This document shows, piece by piece, positions 1-6,319 of a stretch of DNA of 6,367 nt. This stretch comes from an uncultured Caulobacteraceae bacterium. Lineage in GTDB: Bacteria; Pseudomonadota; Alphaproteobacteria; Caulobacterales; Caulobacteraceae. Below the pieces are notes generated by a model. It saw only the letters and a program-made list of their open reading frames with translations. It made no database searches and had not been told where the DNA came from. Numbering within the stretch: position 1 is the first letter of the stretch; each line of letters opens with the position of its first letter. Position numbers and translations under genes: made by a program. The DNA is taken from positions 1-6,367 of the forward strand of contig CALFYB010000503.1 in the NCBI GenBank assembly GCA_937952995.1, given 5' to 3'.

Positions 1-15
1 TTGTGCTTGTGACAT
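1..15 (-). CDS. Possible first codons of a downstream gene, cut by the window edge
   Basis: Read on the minus strand, an ATG at 15-13 opens a frame M-S-Q-A-Q that runs off the left edge without a stop. It lies about 40 bases downstream of a TAnnTTTG-type promoter box on the same strand, and just after the ABC-transporter gene fragment on that strand, so a gene start here is plausible. I see no Shine-Dalgarno sequence, which is common in Bacteroidetes. Five codons give no clue to product, and the call rests only on position and promoter. Confidence 0.25.
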
Positions 16-53
16 GGTATCTAGAAACGAATATTTGTATATAAAATCGGATG

Positions 54-61
54 CAAAATTA
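54..61 (-). promoter_or_regulatory. Bacteroidetes-type -7 promoter box (TAATTTTG)
   Basis: On the minus strand, 61 down to 54 reads TAATTTTG, an exact match to the TAnnTTTG -7 element used by the Bacteroidetes primary sigma factor. It sits in the very AT-rich gap after the ABC-transporter stop codon and would start transcription about 30 bases before the possible ATG at 15. I found no convincing TTG-type -33 element at the expected distance, and such a box can occur by chance in AT-rich DNA. Confidence 0.35.
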
Positions 62-100
62 CTTTTTTGCGAACGGATAAGCTAATAAAATGTGCAAAAA

Positions 101-268
101 TTAGGCTGTAATGCCTTGTGCCAAAACCGCATAGACCCCTTTCTTGATCTTCATCAACTCCTCGTGGGTGCCGCGTTCGATGATTTCGCCTTGTTGTACG
201 ACTAAGATTTGGTCAGCGTGTTGAATCGTAGACAAACGGTGCGCGATGACTAAAACCGTGCGATTCTG
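101..268 (-). pseudogene. 3' fragment of an ABC-transporter ATP-binding domain (MsbA/exporter type), 5' part missing
   Basis: The minus-strand frame ending at the TAA at 101-103 encodes about 55 residues typical of the end of an exporter-type ABC ATPase. It contains the switch-histidine (H-loop) motif in V-L-V-I-A-H-R-L-S-T-I (His codon about 239-241). After it comes the conserved tail A-D-Q-I-L-V-V-Q-Q-G-E-I-I-E-R-G-T-H-E-E-L-M, followed by a short C-terminal helix. In this family such a domain hydrolyses ATP to drive lipid, peptide or drug export and normally follows a six-helix membrane domain. Here the membrane domain, Walker A, signature and Walker B motifs are all absent. Similarity stops at about the Asn codon at 263-265, and the open frame beyond it is only antisense to the end of the ubiD region. 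Its GC content is well below the rest of the window. I read it as a real gene end from a Bacteroidetes-like genome cut by an assembly join, not a gene that decayed in place. Confidence 0.8.
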
Positions 269-272
269 ACGC
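263..272. other. Compositional and coding breakpoint (probable chimeric join)
   Basis: Left of this point the sequence is AT-rich and codes for an ABC ATPase tail on the minus strand. Right of it the sequence is GC-rich and leads into the 3' end of ubiD. Family-like residues of the ATPase (N-R-T-V-L-V-I-A-H-R) end at 265, and the next upstream codons (Gln 266-268, Arg 269-271) no longer look convincing. No transposase, integrase, tRNA or direct repeat flanks the point, so nothing local explains it as a mobile insertion. Confidence 0.75.
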
Positions 273-300
273 GGAGATGGACGAGGATGAACCCTAAGCC

Positions 301-1830
301 CTACTTCCAGATCGGCTTGCCCGACCCCGGCAGGCCTAGCCGAGACCATTTGGCACTGACCTCATCGATGACCGACTGGTCCATGCGAATCTCTGTGCCC
401 CATTCGCGCTTGGTCTCAGGCGGCCACTTGTCGGTGGCATCCAGCCCGATCTTGGAGCCCAGACCTGATTCCTGCGAGGCGAAGTCCAGATAATCGATGG
501 GGGTGTTTTCCAGCACCGTAATGTCGCGAGCCGGGTCCATCTTGGTCGACATGGCCCACATGACGTCTTTCCAGTCGCGGGCATTGATGTCGGCATCCAC
601 GACGATGACCCACTTGGTGTACATGAACTGGCGCAGGAACGACCAGACGCCCATCATCACGCGCTTGGCATGGCCCGGATAGGCCTTCTTCATCGAGACC
701 ACCGCGATCCGGTAGCTACAGCCCTCAGGCGGCAGCCAAAAATCGACAATCTCTGGAAACTGTTGGCAAAGCAGCGGGATGAAGACCTCGTTCAGGGCCT
801 CACCCAGCACGCTCGGCTCGTCCGGCGGACGTCCGGTAAAGGTGGTCAGATAGATCGGCTTGCGCCGCATGGTGATGGCACTGACCTGAAAGATCGGGAA
901 CGGCTCGACGGAATTATAATAGCCGGTGTGGTCGCCGTAGGGCCCCTCATCGGCATAATCATCTAGCAGCACATGGCCCTCAATGACGATCTCGGCTTCG
1001 GCTGGCACCATCAGGGGCACGGTCTTGGCCTCAACCAGCTCTGCCTTGGCACCGCGCAGCAGGCCAGCGAACTGATATTCGGACAGGGTGTCGGGGACCG
1101 GCGTCACGGCGGCCAAGATGGTGCCGGGGTCAGCGCCCAGAACGGCGCAGGCCGGCAGGGGCTCGCGCTTGCCTGACTCTTTCCAACGGCGATGATGCTG
1201 CGCCCCGCCCCGGTGAGCGAGCCAGCGCATAATGGCGCGGTCCTTGCCCAGCACCTGCATCCGGTAGATGCCCAGATTGAAGTCGTCCTCGCGGTCCTTG
1301 CCCGGGCCCTTGGTTACGATCAGCGGCCAGGTGATGAGCGGTGCAGGTTCGCCCGGCCAGCAGGTCTGGATCGGCAGCTTGGTCAGATCAATCTGATCGC
1401 CAGTCCAGACGATCTCTTGAACCGGGGCCTTCTTGACCACCTTGGGCCGCATCGACATGACGGTCTTGACCAGAGGCAGCATCTCTAGGGCATCGGCAAA
1501 GCCCTTGGGCGGCACCGGCTGGCGCAGGAAGGCCAAGATCTCGCCGACTTCACGCAGTTCGCCTGCGGTCGTGCGGGCCTCACCGCCCAACGTCACACCC
1601 ATGGCCACCCGCTTGACCGTACCAAACAGGTTGACCAGGCAGGGCATGTCCGAGGGCTCGCCATCGGCCCGGGTGACATTTTCGAACAGGACGGCCGGTC
1701 CACCTTCGGCCAAAAGCCGGGTCTGGATCTCGGTCATTTCCAGCACGGTGGAGACCGGCTCGGTGACGCGGACCAACTCGCCCGCCGCCTCGAGCTCGGC
1801 AATGAAATCCCTCAGACTGCGATAGGCCAT
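301..1830 (-). CDS. ubiD: UbiD, 3-polyprenyl-4-hydroxybenzoate decarboxylase
   Basis: UbiD removes the carboxylate from 3-polyprenyl-4-hydroxybenzoate to give 2-polyprenylphenol, an early ring step of ubiquinone synthesis. It uses prenylated FMN made by UbiX, which is not in this window. The protein is 509 residues, close to the ~497 of E. coli UbiD. Family motifs are present: N-L-G-I-Y-R-M-Q at 185-192, R-W-L-A-H-R-G-G at 202-209 (cofactor and metal pocket), Glu251 in S-E-Y-Q-F-A-G, and E-G-P-Y-G-D-H-T-G-Y-Y at 295-305. From memory of the E. coli enzyme, a constant offset of 13 places Asn185 and Glu251 as metal ligands and Asp300 as the proton donor, so the active site looks intact. The ATG at 1830-1828 has a GGAG Shine-Dalgarno (1837-1840) six bases upstream. 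The gene follows rsmE on the same strand by 50 bases and probably shares its transcript. No hairpin terminator is visible after the stop. Confidence 0.95.
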   Translation of the reverse strand: MAYRSLRDFIAELEAAGELVRVTEPVSTVLEMTEIQTRLLAEGGPAVLFENVTRADGEPSDMPCLVNLFGTVKRVAMGVTLGGEARTTAGELREVGEILAFLRQPVPPKGFADALEMLPLVKTVMSMRPKVVKKAPVQEIVWTGDQIDLTKLPIQTCWPGEPAPLITWPLIVTKGPGKDREDDFNLGIYRMQVLGKDRAIMRWLAHRGGAQHHRRWKESGKREPLPACAVLGADPGTILAAVTPVPDTLSEYQFAGLLRGAKAELVEAKTVPLMVPAEAEIVIEGHVLLDDYADEGPYGDHTGYYNSVEPFPIFQVSAITMRRKPIYLTTFTGRPPDEPSVLGEALNEVFIPLLCQQFPEIVDFWLPPEGCSYRIAVVSMKKAYPGHAKRVMMGVWSFLRQFMYTKWVIVVDADINARDWKDVMWAMSTKMDPARDITVLENTPIDYLDFASQESGLGSKIGLDATDKWPPETKREWGTEIRMDQSVIDEVSAKWSRLGLPGSGKPIWK

Positions 1831-1836
1831 GTGGCG

Positions 1837-1840
1837 CTCC
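1837..1840 (-). promoter_or_regulatory. Ribosome binding site of ubiD
   Basis: On the minus strand this reads GGAG, six bases before the ATG at 1830. It supports this start over downstream alternatives. The 50-base gap to rsmE has room for no more than a weak promoter, and I see no clear -35/-10 pair in it. Confidence 0.6.
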
Positions 1841-1880
1841 GGTTACGAGGAGGGGAAACTAGGGCGATGGTAGGGGAAAG

Positions 1881-2609
1881 TCACCCTTTGGCCGTGCACC
1901 AATCGCCCAAAACCGCTTGCCAAAGACTGATGGCACTAATGGCCGCAGTATCGGCGCGCAGGATGCGGGGGCCGAGGGTTACGGGAACCACCGCCTCGAG
2001 ACCGCGAAGGCGAGCCCGTTCCTCGGGCGCAAAGCCGCCTTCAGGGCCGATCAGAACCGCCCAAGGTCCCGCCCCTTGGCCCTCAAGGGCGGCAAGCGCA
2101 GGCTTGGCGTCCCCAGCCTCGTCGCAGAACATCAGACGGCGGGCGTCCCACCCGTTCAGAAGGGCTTCCAGCGGCTGGGGGGCAAGCACCTGCGGCACAT
2201 CCAACCGTTCACATTGCTCTGCGGCCTCGGTCGCGATGGCTTGCAGGCGCTCAATATTGACGTGCCCGGCATTGGTGCGGCGCGTGGTGACCAAGCGAAT
2301 GCGCCGACAGCCCAGCTCGACCGCCTTTTCGATGATGGTCTCCAAAGGCCCGCGCTTGACCAGTGCCACGATCAGATCAAGGTCCGGCCCCTCGGTCTGG
2401 ACCGCCAACTGCTGCACGAGCGTCAACTGACAGGCCCGTTTGCTGATCAGGCTCAGCTTGGCCAACCACTCCCCATCCCGGCCATTGAACACGGCCACCT
2501 CGTCGCCGAGGCCAAGCCGCATGACCGATGTCAGATAACGCGCCTGCTCGGGGCTCGGCACCAGTGCGACGTCAAGCGTCAGATCATCAGGAACAAAAAG
2601 GCGTATCAT
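1881..2609 (-). CDS. rsmE: RsmE, 16S rRNA (uracil1498-N3)-methyltransferase
   Basis: RsmE methylates N3 of U1498 in helix 44 of 16S rRNA, within the assembled small subunit, using S-adenosylmethionine. The 242-residue product matches the family length (about 240-250). Residues 1-70 form the PUA-like RNA-binding part, including R-Y-L-T-S-V-M-R-L and V-F-N-G-R-D-G-E-W at about 24-48. The rest is the SPOUT knotted methyltransferase domain, with E-K-A-V-E-L-G (94-100), E-A-A-E-Q-C (128-133), I-G-P-E-G-G-F (187-193) and L-G-P-R-I-L-R-A-D-T-A (212-222), the last two forming the SAM-binding knot. The M-I-R-L-F-V opening is typical of the family, which supports the ATG at 2609-2607. The only nearby Shine-Dalgarno-like bases (AAGG, 2613-2616) are close, at three bases. 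It is probably the first gene of an rsmE-ubiD unit and is divergent from ppk2. Confidence 0.95.
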   Translation of the reverse strand: MIRLFVPDDLTLDVALVPSPEQARYLTSVMRLGLGDEVAVFNGRDGEWLAKLSLISKRACQLTLVQQLAVQTEGPDLDLIVALVKRGPLETIIEKAVELGCRRIRLVTTRRTNAGHVNIERLQAIATEAAEQCERLDVPQVLAPQPLEALLNGWDARRLMFCDEAGDAKPALAALEGQGAGPWAVLIGPEGGFAPEERARLRGLEAVVPVTLGPRILRADTAAISAISLWQAVLGDWCTAKG

Positions 2610-2694
2610 GCGCCTTATCTTGCACCTTTGTGGGCGTCGCCGCTAGGCTGGGCGCATTGCAAAACCTGCGCGGAGCGTCCGAGAGGTCACCACC
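2610..2694. promoter_or_regulatory. Divergent intergenic region between rsmE and ppk2
   Basis: These 85 bases separate the start codons of two divergent genes, so they should contain promoters for both. I could not find a confident -35/-10 pair on either strand. A GCTAGG stretch near 2641 resembles an alphaproteobacterial -10 box, but no -35 lies at the right distance. On the plus strand a GAGAGG at 2681-2686 is eight bases before the ppk2 ATG and is its likely ribosome binding site. Confidence 0.45.
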
Positions 2695-3483
2695 ATGCCC
2701 AAGCCCAAGCCCGGCAATCACAAGAAATCCCTGCACGACTATGACGCGGCACTTCGCGATCTTCAGGTTGACCTCGTCGCCCTGCAGGTCTGGGCCATGG
2801 CCAAGGGCCGCAAGATCGTGATCCTGTTCGAAGGCCGGGACGCTTCGGGCAAGGACGGCACGATCAAGCGGATTGTCGAACATCTGGCCGTGCGAAATAC
2901 CCGCGTGGTGGCTCTGCCAAAGCCATCAGATCGGGATAAGAGCCTTTGGTGGTTTCAGCGCTATGTCGAGCACCTACCCGCTGCGGGCGAGATCGTGATT
3001 TTCAACCGCTCTTGGTACAATCGGGCGGGCGTTGAGCGGGTGATGGGCTTTTCCACACGCCAGCAGCAGGCTGACTTTCTCAATGACGCCCCCAAGTTCG
3101 AGCAGATGTTGATCGAGGCGGACATCACCTTGATCAAGATCTGGCTGGACATTGATCGTGACGAGCAAGCAAAGCGGTTGAAGAGCCGCCGGACCGACCC
3201 GCTGAAGCGCCTCAAGGTCAGCGCCATGGACGATGTGGCCGAAGCCAAATGGCGGGACTATTCAGACGCTCGCAATGAGATGCTGACCCGTACCCACACA
3301 GACTTTGCCCCTTGGGTCTGTGTCCGGGCCAATGACAAGAAGGCCACGCGGCTCAATGTCATCCGCCACCTGTTGGACGTCATCAAGCCGCCAAAGCATG
3401 GGCGCCGTCACGCCAGCCCAGACCCAGAGGTCCTGTTCTCCTTCGAGCCCGCCGCCATCGTCGATGGGCGATTAGCCCCCTAA
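2695..3483 (+). CDS. ppk2: Polyphosphate kinase 2 (PPK2 family)
   Basis: PPK2 enzymes are cytoplasmic P-loop kinases that transfer phosphate between inorganic polyphosphate and nucleotides, usually making ATP or GTP from the diphosphates. The 262-residue protein carries the single PPK2 core. It has a Walker A loop G-R-D-A-S-G-K-D-G-T at 47-56, then L-P-K-P-S-D-R at 74-80, then W-F-Q-R-Y-V-E-H-L-P at 86-95. The Walker-B-region motif I-F-N-R-S-W-Y-N-R-A-G-V-E follows at 102-114. The arginine-rich lid is K-S-R-R-T-D-P-L-K-R-L-K at about 163-174, and K-W-R-D-Y-S-D-A-R-N-E-M-L and R-A-N-D-K-K-A-T-R-L-N-V-I-R-H-L-L come after it. A ~32-residue tail after the core (231-262) has no motif I recognise. 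One-domain architecture suggests the ADP/GDP-using class, but substrate choice cannot be read with certainty. The ATG is preceded by GAGAGG eight bases upstream. It is convergent with the next gene, with 6 bases between stops. Confidence 0.95.
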   Translation: MPKPKPGNHKKSLHDYDAALRDLQVDLVALQVWAMAKGRKIVILFEGRDASGKDGTIKRIVEHLAVRNTRVVALPKPSDRDKSLWWFQRYVEHLPAAGEIVIFNRSWYNRAGVERVMGFSTRQQQADFLNDAPKFEQMLIEADITLIKIWLDIDRDEQAKRLKSRRTDPLKRLKVSAMDDVAEAKWRDYSDARNEMLTRTHTDFAPWVCVRANDKKATRLNVIRHLLDVIKPPKHGRRHASPDPEVLFSFEPAAIVDGRLAP

Positions 3484-3489
3484 CGCGGC

Positions 3490-5265
3490 TCAATAGGCCA
3501 GCGCCAAACCGTCTTTGCGCATTTCAGAGGCCGCTGCATATCGGCCTTCGAACCGCTGGATGGCTTGATAGCCGCCAAAGCCGCCATCGGAGGGCCCGAG
3601 TTTCCAGCCCAGTGCCGCCAGTCCCTCGCGGGTGGCTTTGGGAACGCCGGTTTCCAGTCTCAATGTCCCGACGCCGTCCTGAGGCTCGCCGGTCGGCTCG
3701 CTGGAGCCTTCGTGATGCCAGCGCGGATTGTCTCCGGCAGCCTGAACATCCAGTCCATGGTCGGTCATGTTGATGATGACCTGCGCCTGACCTTGCGGCT
3801 GCATGTCCCCGCCCATGACCCCGAAGGCCAAAAGCGGCGCGCCGTCCTTGCAGGCAAAGCCCGGAATGATGGTCTGGAACGGTCTTTTGCCCGGCGCATA
3901 GAGGTTCGGGTGGCCGTCGTTCAGATTGAACAGCTCGCCCCGGTCCTGGAACATGAAGCCCATATTGTCCGGCACCAGCCCCGATCCCATGCCGCGATAG
4001 TTGGACTGGATCAGCGAGACCATCATGCCGTCGGAATCGGCTGTGCAGAAATAGGTGGTGTCGCCATGGCTGGGGGCTTGGCCCGGATAGACCGGCGTGA
4101 GAATGCGATCGGGCCGGATCAGCTTGGCGCGCTGGGCGGCATAGTCCTTGGAATTGAGCCACTCGAGCGGGATCTTGCCAAAGTCTGGATCGGCAAAGAA
4201 CTTAGCGCGGTCTTCAAAGGCCAGACGCTTGGCCTCGATCTGATGATGCAGGCTGGCCGTGGTCTGGAACCCCATGCCGGGCAGGTCAAAATTCTCGAGG
4301 ATGTTGAGCATCTGCAGGGTGCTGAGGCCCTGGCTGTTGGGGGCCAGACCATAGACATCGGTGCCGTGATAGTTGGTCACCAGCGGCTTGGTCCATTGCG
4401 CATGGTGGCTGGCCAGATCCTGCTTGGTCATCCAACCGCCAATGCGCTTGAAATAGCGCTCGATCCCATCGGCGATCTCGCCCTCATAGAAGGCCGCCCG
4501 CCCGCCCGCTGCAATCTTGCGGTAGGTCTTGGCCAGATCGGGGTTGCGGAAAATCTCGCCTTCACGCGGCGTGGCTCCGGTCGCCGCATAGGTCCGCTTA
4601 AAGTTCTCCACCTCCTCAATGCCCTGATCGGGCATGGTGAAGCGTTGATGGCTGGCCTGAAGGTAATAGGCGATGGTCTGGGCGACCGGCTGGCCCTGTT
4701 CGGCAAGGGCAATGGCGGGCTCGAACAGATCGGCCCAAGGCAGGCGGCCATAGCGCTGATGCAGCTCCCACCAAGCATCCACGGCACCGGGCACAGAGAC
4801 CGAAACGGCGCCGTAAGCATTGATGTGCCCGTTTCGCGCCCGAGCCCGCTGGGTCTCCAAGGACAGACCACGCGGTGAGCGACCTGAACCGTTGAGGCCA
4901 ACGACCTGCTTGGTCTTGGGGTCCCACAGCATGGCGAAACAATCGCCGCCAACGCCGCAGGACACGGGCTCCAAAAATCCGAGCGCTGCATTGGCGGCAA
5001 TGGCCGCATCGACCGCTGAACCGCCTTTGCGCAAGATGTCGACAGCGATCAAGCTCGCATTGGGATGAGCGGTCGCAGCCGCACCAGATCGTCCCCAAAC
5101 CGGAGAGCGGGAGGCATAGCTGGCCCCAGCAATACGGTCCCCGCTATGCATATCCGGGCGCTGCAAATTGTTAGGTGTGGGCGTACCTGCGCCCGACGCC
5201 GCGCGAGCGAGGCTCGGCACCGCGGCGATCAGAGGCAAAGAGGCCAGAAAGGTGCGGCGGCGCAT
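3490..5265 (-). CDS. Gamma-glutamyltransferase-family protein (YwrD-like), Tat-exported Ntn hydrolase
   Basis: Members of this family are made as a proenzyme that cuts itself before a threonine, giving two subunits. They hydrolyse or transfer gamma-glutamyl groups (glutathione and related amides), and some act as glutaryl acylases. From the chosen start it is 591 residues. Residues 1-22 look like a twin-arginine signal: R2-R3-R4-T-F-L, a hydrophobic run, and a cleavage site after A-R-A, suggesting folded export to the periplasm. The large subunit has G-G-S-A-V-D-A-A-I-A-A-N, G-V-G-G-D-C-F (about 104-110) and N-G-S-G-R-S-P. Thr403 in H-G-D-T-T-Y-F is the predicted cleavage site and nucleophile. 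It is followed by G-S-G (427-429) and G-V-M-G-G-D-M-Q-P-Q-G (from about 482), so the catalytic parts look intact. The frame is open up to 5400, but the ATG at 5265 has AAGGGA seven bases upstream and puts the signal peptide at the true N-terminus. True substrate is unknown. Confidence 0.9.
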   Translation of the reverse strand: MRRRTFLASLPLIAAVPSLARAASGAGTPTPNNLQRPDMHSGDRIAGASYASRSPVWGRSGAAATAHPNASLIAVDILRKGGSAVDAAIAANAALGFLEPVSCGVGGDCFAMLWDPKTKQVVGLNGSGRSPRGLSLETQRARARNGHINAYGAVSVSVPGAVDAWWELHQRYGRLPWADLFEPAIALAEQGQPVAQTIAYYLQASHQRFTMPDQGIEEVENFKRTYAATGATPREGEIFRNPDLAKTYRKIAAGGRAAFYEGEIADGIERYFKRIGGWMTKQDLASHHAQWTKPLVTNYHGTDVYGLAPNSQGLSTLQMLNILENFDLPGMGFQTTASLHHQIEAKRLAFEDRAKFFADPDFGKIPLEWLNSKDYAAQRAKLIRPDRILTPVYPGQAPSHGDTTYFCTADSDGMMVSLIQSNYRGMGSGLVPDNMGFMFQDRGELFNLNDGHPNLYAPGKRPFQTIIPGFACKDGAPLLAFGVMGGDMQPQGQAQVIINMTDHGLDVQAAGDNPRWHHEGSSEPTGEPQDGVGTLRLETGVPKATREGLAALGWKLGPSDGGFGGYQAIQRFEGRYAAASEMRKDGLALAY

Positions 5266-5398
5266 AGGCAAATCCCTTATGGTGGTCGTCCTTAGGGCCG
5301 GTTTTGAGGCCCCTTCGCCAGTGAAGGTAACGCAAACCTTGGTGCGTTCCAGTCTAAACCCATCGGCCGGTCTCACGGCGCGGCCAGAGCCCCCGATC
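5266..5398. promoter_or_regulatory. Divergent intergenic region with small inverted repeats
   Basis: This gap lies between the GGT-family gene (leftward) and the epimerase-like gene (rightward) and should contain both promoters. It holds a cluster of short inverted repeats: GGGCC (5295-5299) with GGCCC (5308-5312), then CCTTC (5312-5316) with GAAGG (5323-5327), and AAGGT (5324-5328) with ACCTT (5336-5340). They overlap end to end and could be operator half-sites or an mRNA leader fold, but each stem is only 5 bp. I see no confident -35/-10 pair. Part of this stretch could be coding if the epimerase-like gene starts at the TTG 5339 or GTG 5342. Confidence 0.35.
5273..5278 (-). promoter_or_regulatory. 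Ribosome binding site that fixes the GGT-family start
   Basis: On the minus strand this reads AAGGGA, seven bases before the ATG at 5265. It favours that start over the upstream ATG at 5400, which would add 45 residues ahead of an otherwise well-placed twin-arginine signal peptide. Confidence 0.6.
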
Positions 5399-6220
5399 AT
5401 GGTCTTGGGTGCCAGCAGTCTGGTCGGGCGCTATGTCTTGCCTGAGGCTGCGGATAGGGGCCTGTCAGCATTGGGTCTTGGACGAAAAGCGGGGACAGCC
5501 AATTGGGTCACGGCCGATCTGGCGGCACCCGATTTGCAAAACCAATTGCCGGACCTTTCGGTGGTCATCTGCACGGCCTCCCTTTGGGTCTTGCCTCAGG
5601 CCCTAGAGGCGCTCGCCGCGCGGGGGATGACCCGTCTGGTGGCCTTTTCCTCGACCAGCCGGTTTACCAAGACCGCGTCCAACCATGCGGGCGAGCGTGC
5701 GGTGGCTGAGCGGCTGCGCCGAGCCGAAGAGGCCGTGATCGCCTTTTGCGAGGCGCGCAATATTGGCTGGACCCTACTGCGGCCGACCCTGATCTATGCC
5801 GAGGGTCAGGACCGAAATATCAGCCGTCTGGCAGGCCTGATCCGCCGGTTCGGGGTCTTGCCCATTGCCGGTCAAGGGCTTGGCCGTCGCCAGCCTGTCC
5901 ACGGGCAAGATCTGGCTCGCGCCGCGCTTGATGCGGCCGCGAGCCCCGCTGCCGTCAACCGGGCCTATGATCTGCCCGGTGGGGAAACCTTGACCTACCG
6001 GGCCATGACTGAGCGCGTCTTTGCCGGTCTGGGTCGTAAGCCCCTGATCCTGTCGGTGCCCTTACCGCTCTGGCGTCTAGGCCTAACCCTCGCCTCCCCC
6101 CTGCTACCCGGTGCGACATCCGCGATGGGTGAGCGCATGGCAGAGGACCTCGTGTTTGATAGCGAGCCCGCAGCTGCAGATTTCGGCTGGTCGCCTCGGG
6201 ATTTTCATCCAAAGTTTTGA
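5399..6220 (+). CDS. NAD(P)-binding Rossmann protein, NAD-dependent epimerase/dehydratase-like (atypical SDR)
   Basis: From the ATG at 5399 the product is 273 residues with an extended-SDR layout. The glycine-rich nucleotide loop G-A-S-S-L-V-G is at 4-10, a V-I-C-T-A strand at 55-60, and V-A-F-S-S-T-S-R-F at 81-89 where the catalytic serine usually sits. The sugar-epimerase-like R-P-T-L-I-Y at 128-133 is followed by Q-P-V-H-G-Q-D-L-A-R-A at 165-175. No Tyr-x-x-x-Lys follows the serine region; the equivalent stretch reads about N-H-A-G-E-R-A-V-A-E-R. It may therefore bind NAD(P) without classical SDR chemistry. Substrate is unknown. The start is uncertain: ATG 5399 has no good Shine-Dalgarno and would shorten the first beta strand (normally a few residues before the loop). 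In-frame TTG 5339 (AAGG eleven bases upstream) or GTG 5342 would add about 20 residues. The terminator-like hairpin at 6238-6327 lies 17 bases past the stop. Confidence 0.8.
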   Translation: MVLGASSLVGRYVLPEAADRGLSALGLGRKAGTANWVTADLAAPDLQNQLPDLSVVICTASLWVLPQALEALAARGMTRLVAFSSTSRFTKTASNHAGERAVAERLRRAEEAVIAFCEARNIGWTLLRPTLIYAEGQDRNISRLAGLIRRFGVLPIAGQGLGRRQPVHGQDLARAALDAAASPAAVNRAYDLPGGETLTYRAMTERVFAGLGRKPLILSVPLPLWRLGLTLASPLLPGATSAMGERMAEDLVFDSEPAAADFGWSPRDFHPKF

Positions 6221-6237
6221 GGGGCCCGTGGATGACC

Positions 6238-6319
6238 CCCTCACCCAACCCTCTCCCCCAAGGGGGCGAGGGCTTGAACATTCTTAGCCCTCTCCCTGAG
6301 GGAGAGGGTTGGGTGAGGG
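6238..6319. repeat. 82-bp palindromic repeat (CCCTCACCCAACCCTCTCCC type)
   Basis: The element is bounded by 20-bp perfect inverted arms and rich in C- and G-runs. From general familiarity, CCCTCACCC-AACCCTCTCCC inverted repeats recur between genes in many high-GC proteobacterial genomes, so this is likely one copy of an interspersed family. Only one copy is visible here, so repetition itself is not shown by this window. Confidence 0.6.

Noticed and set aside
64..100. TTTTTGC (64-70) and GCAAAAA (94-100) inverted repeat after the ABC-transporter stop
   Set aside because: The stem is AT-rich with a 23-base loop, and the run placement does not fit an intrinsic terminator; expected by chance in AT-rich DNA.
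1831..2744. Plus-strand open frames of 199 and 275 codons
   Set aside because: Both are antisense to rsmE, which has complete family motifs, and their products are Arg/Ala/Pro-rich without domains.
3484..3489. Search for a shared terminator between convergent ppk2 and the GGT-family gene
   Set aside because: Only 6 bases lie between the stop codons, and the flanks show just a 4-bp possible stem (AGCC/GGCT) without a T-tract.
3565..4878. 437-codon plus-strand open frame
   Set aside because: It lies entirely antisense to the well-supported GGT-family gene. The product has no recognisable motif, and long antisense frames are expected opposite GC-rich codons.
5266..5400. 45-residue N-terminal extension of the GGT-family protein from the ATG at 5400
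   Set aside because: A good Shine-Dalgarno and the twin-arginine signal both point to the ATG at 5265; the extension looks like untranslated divergent intergenic DNA.
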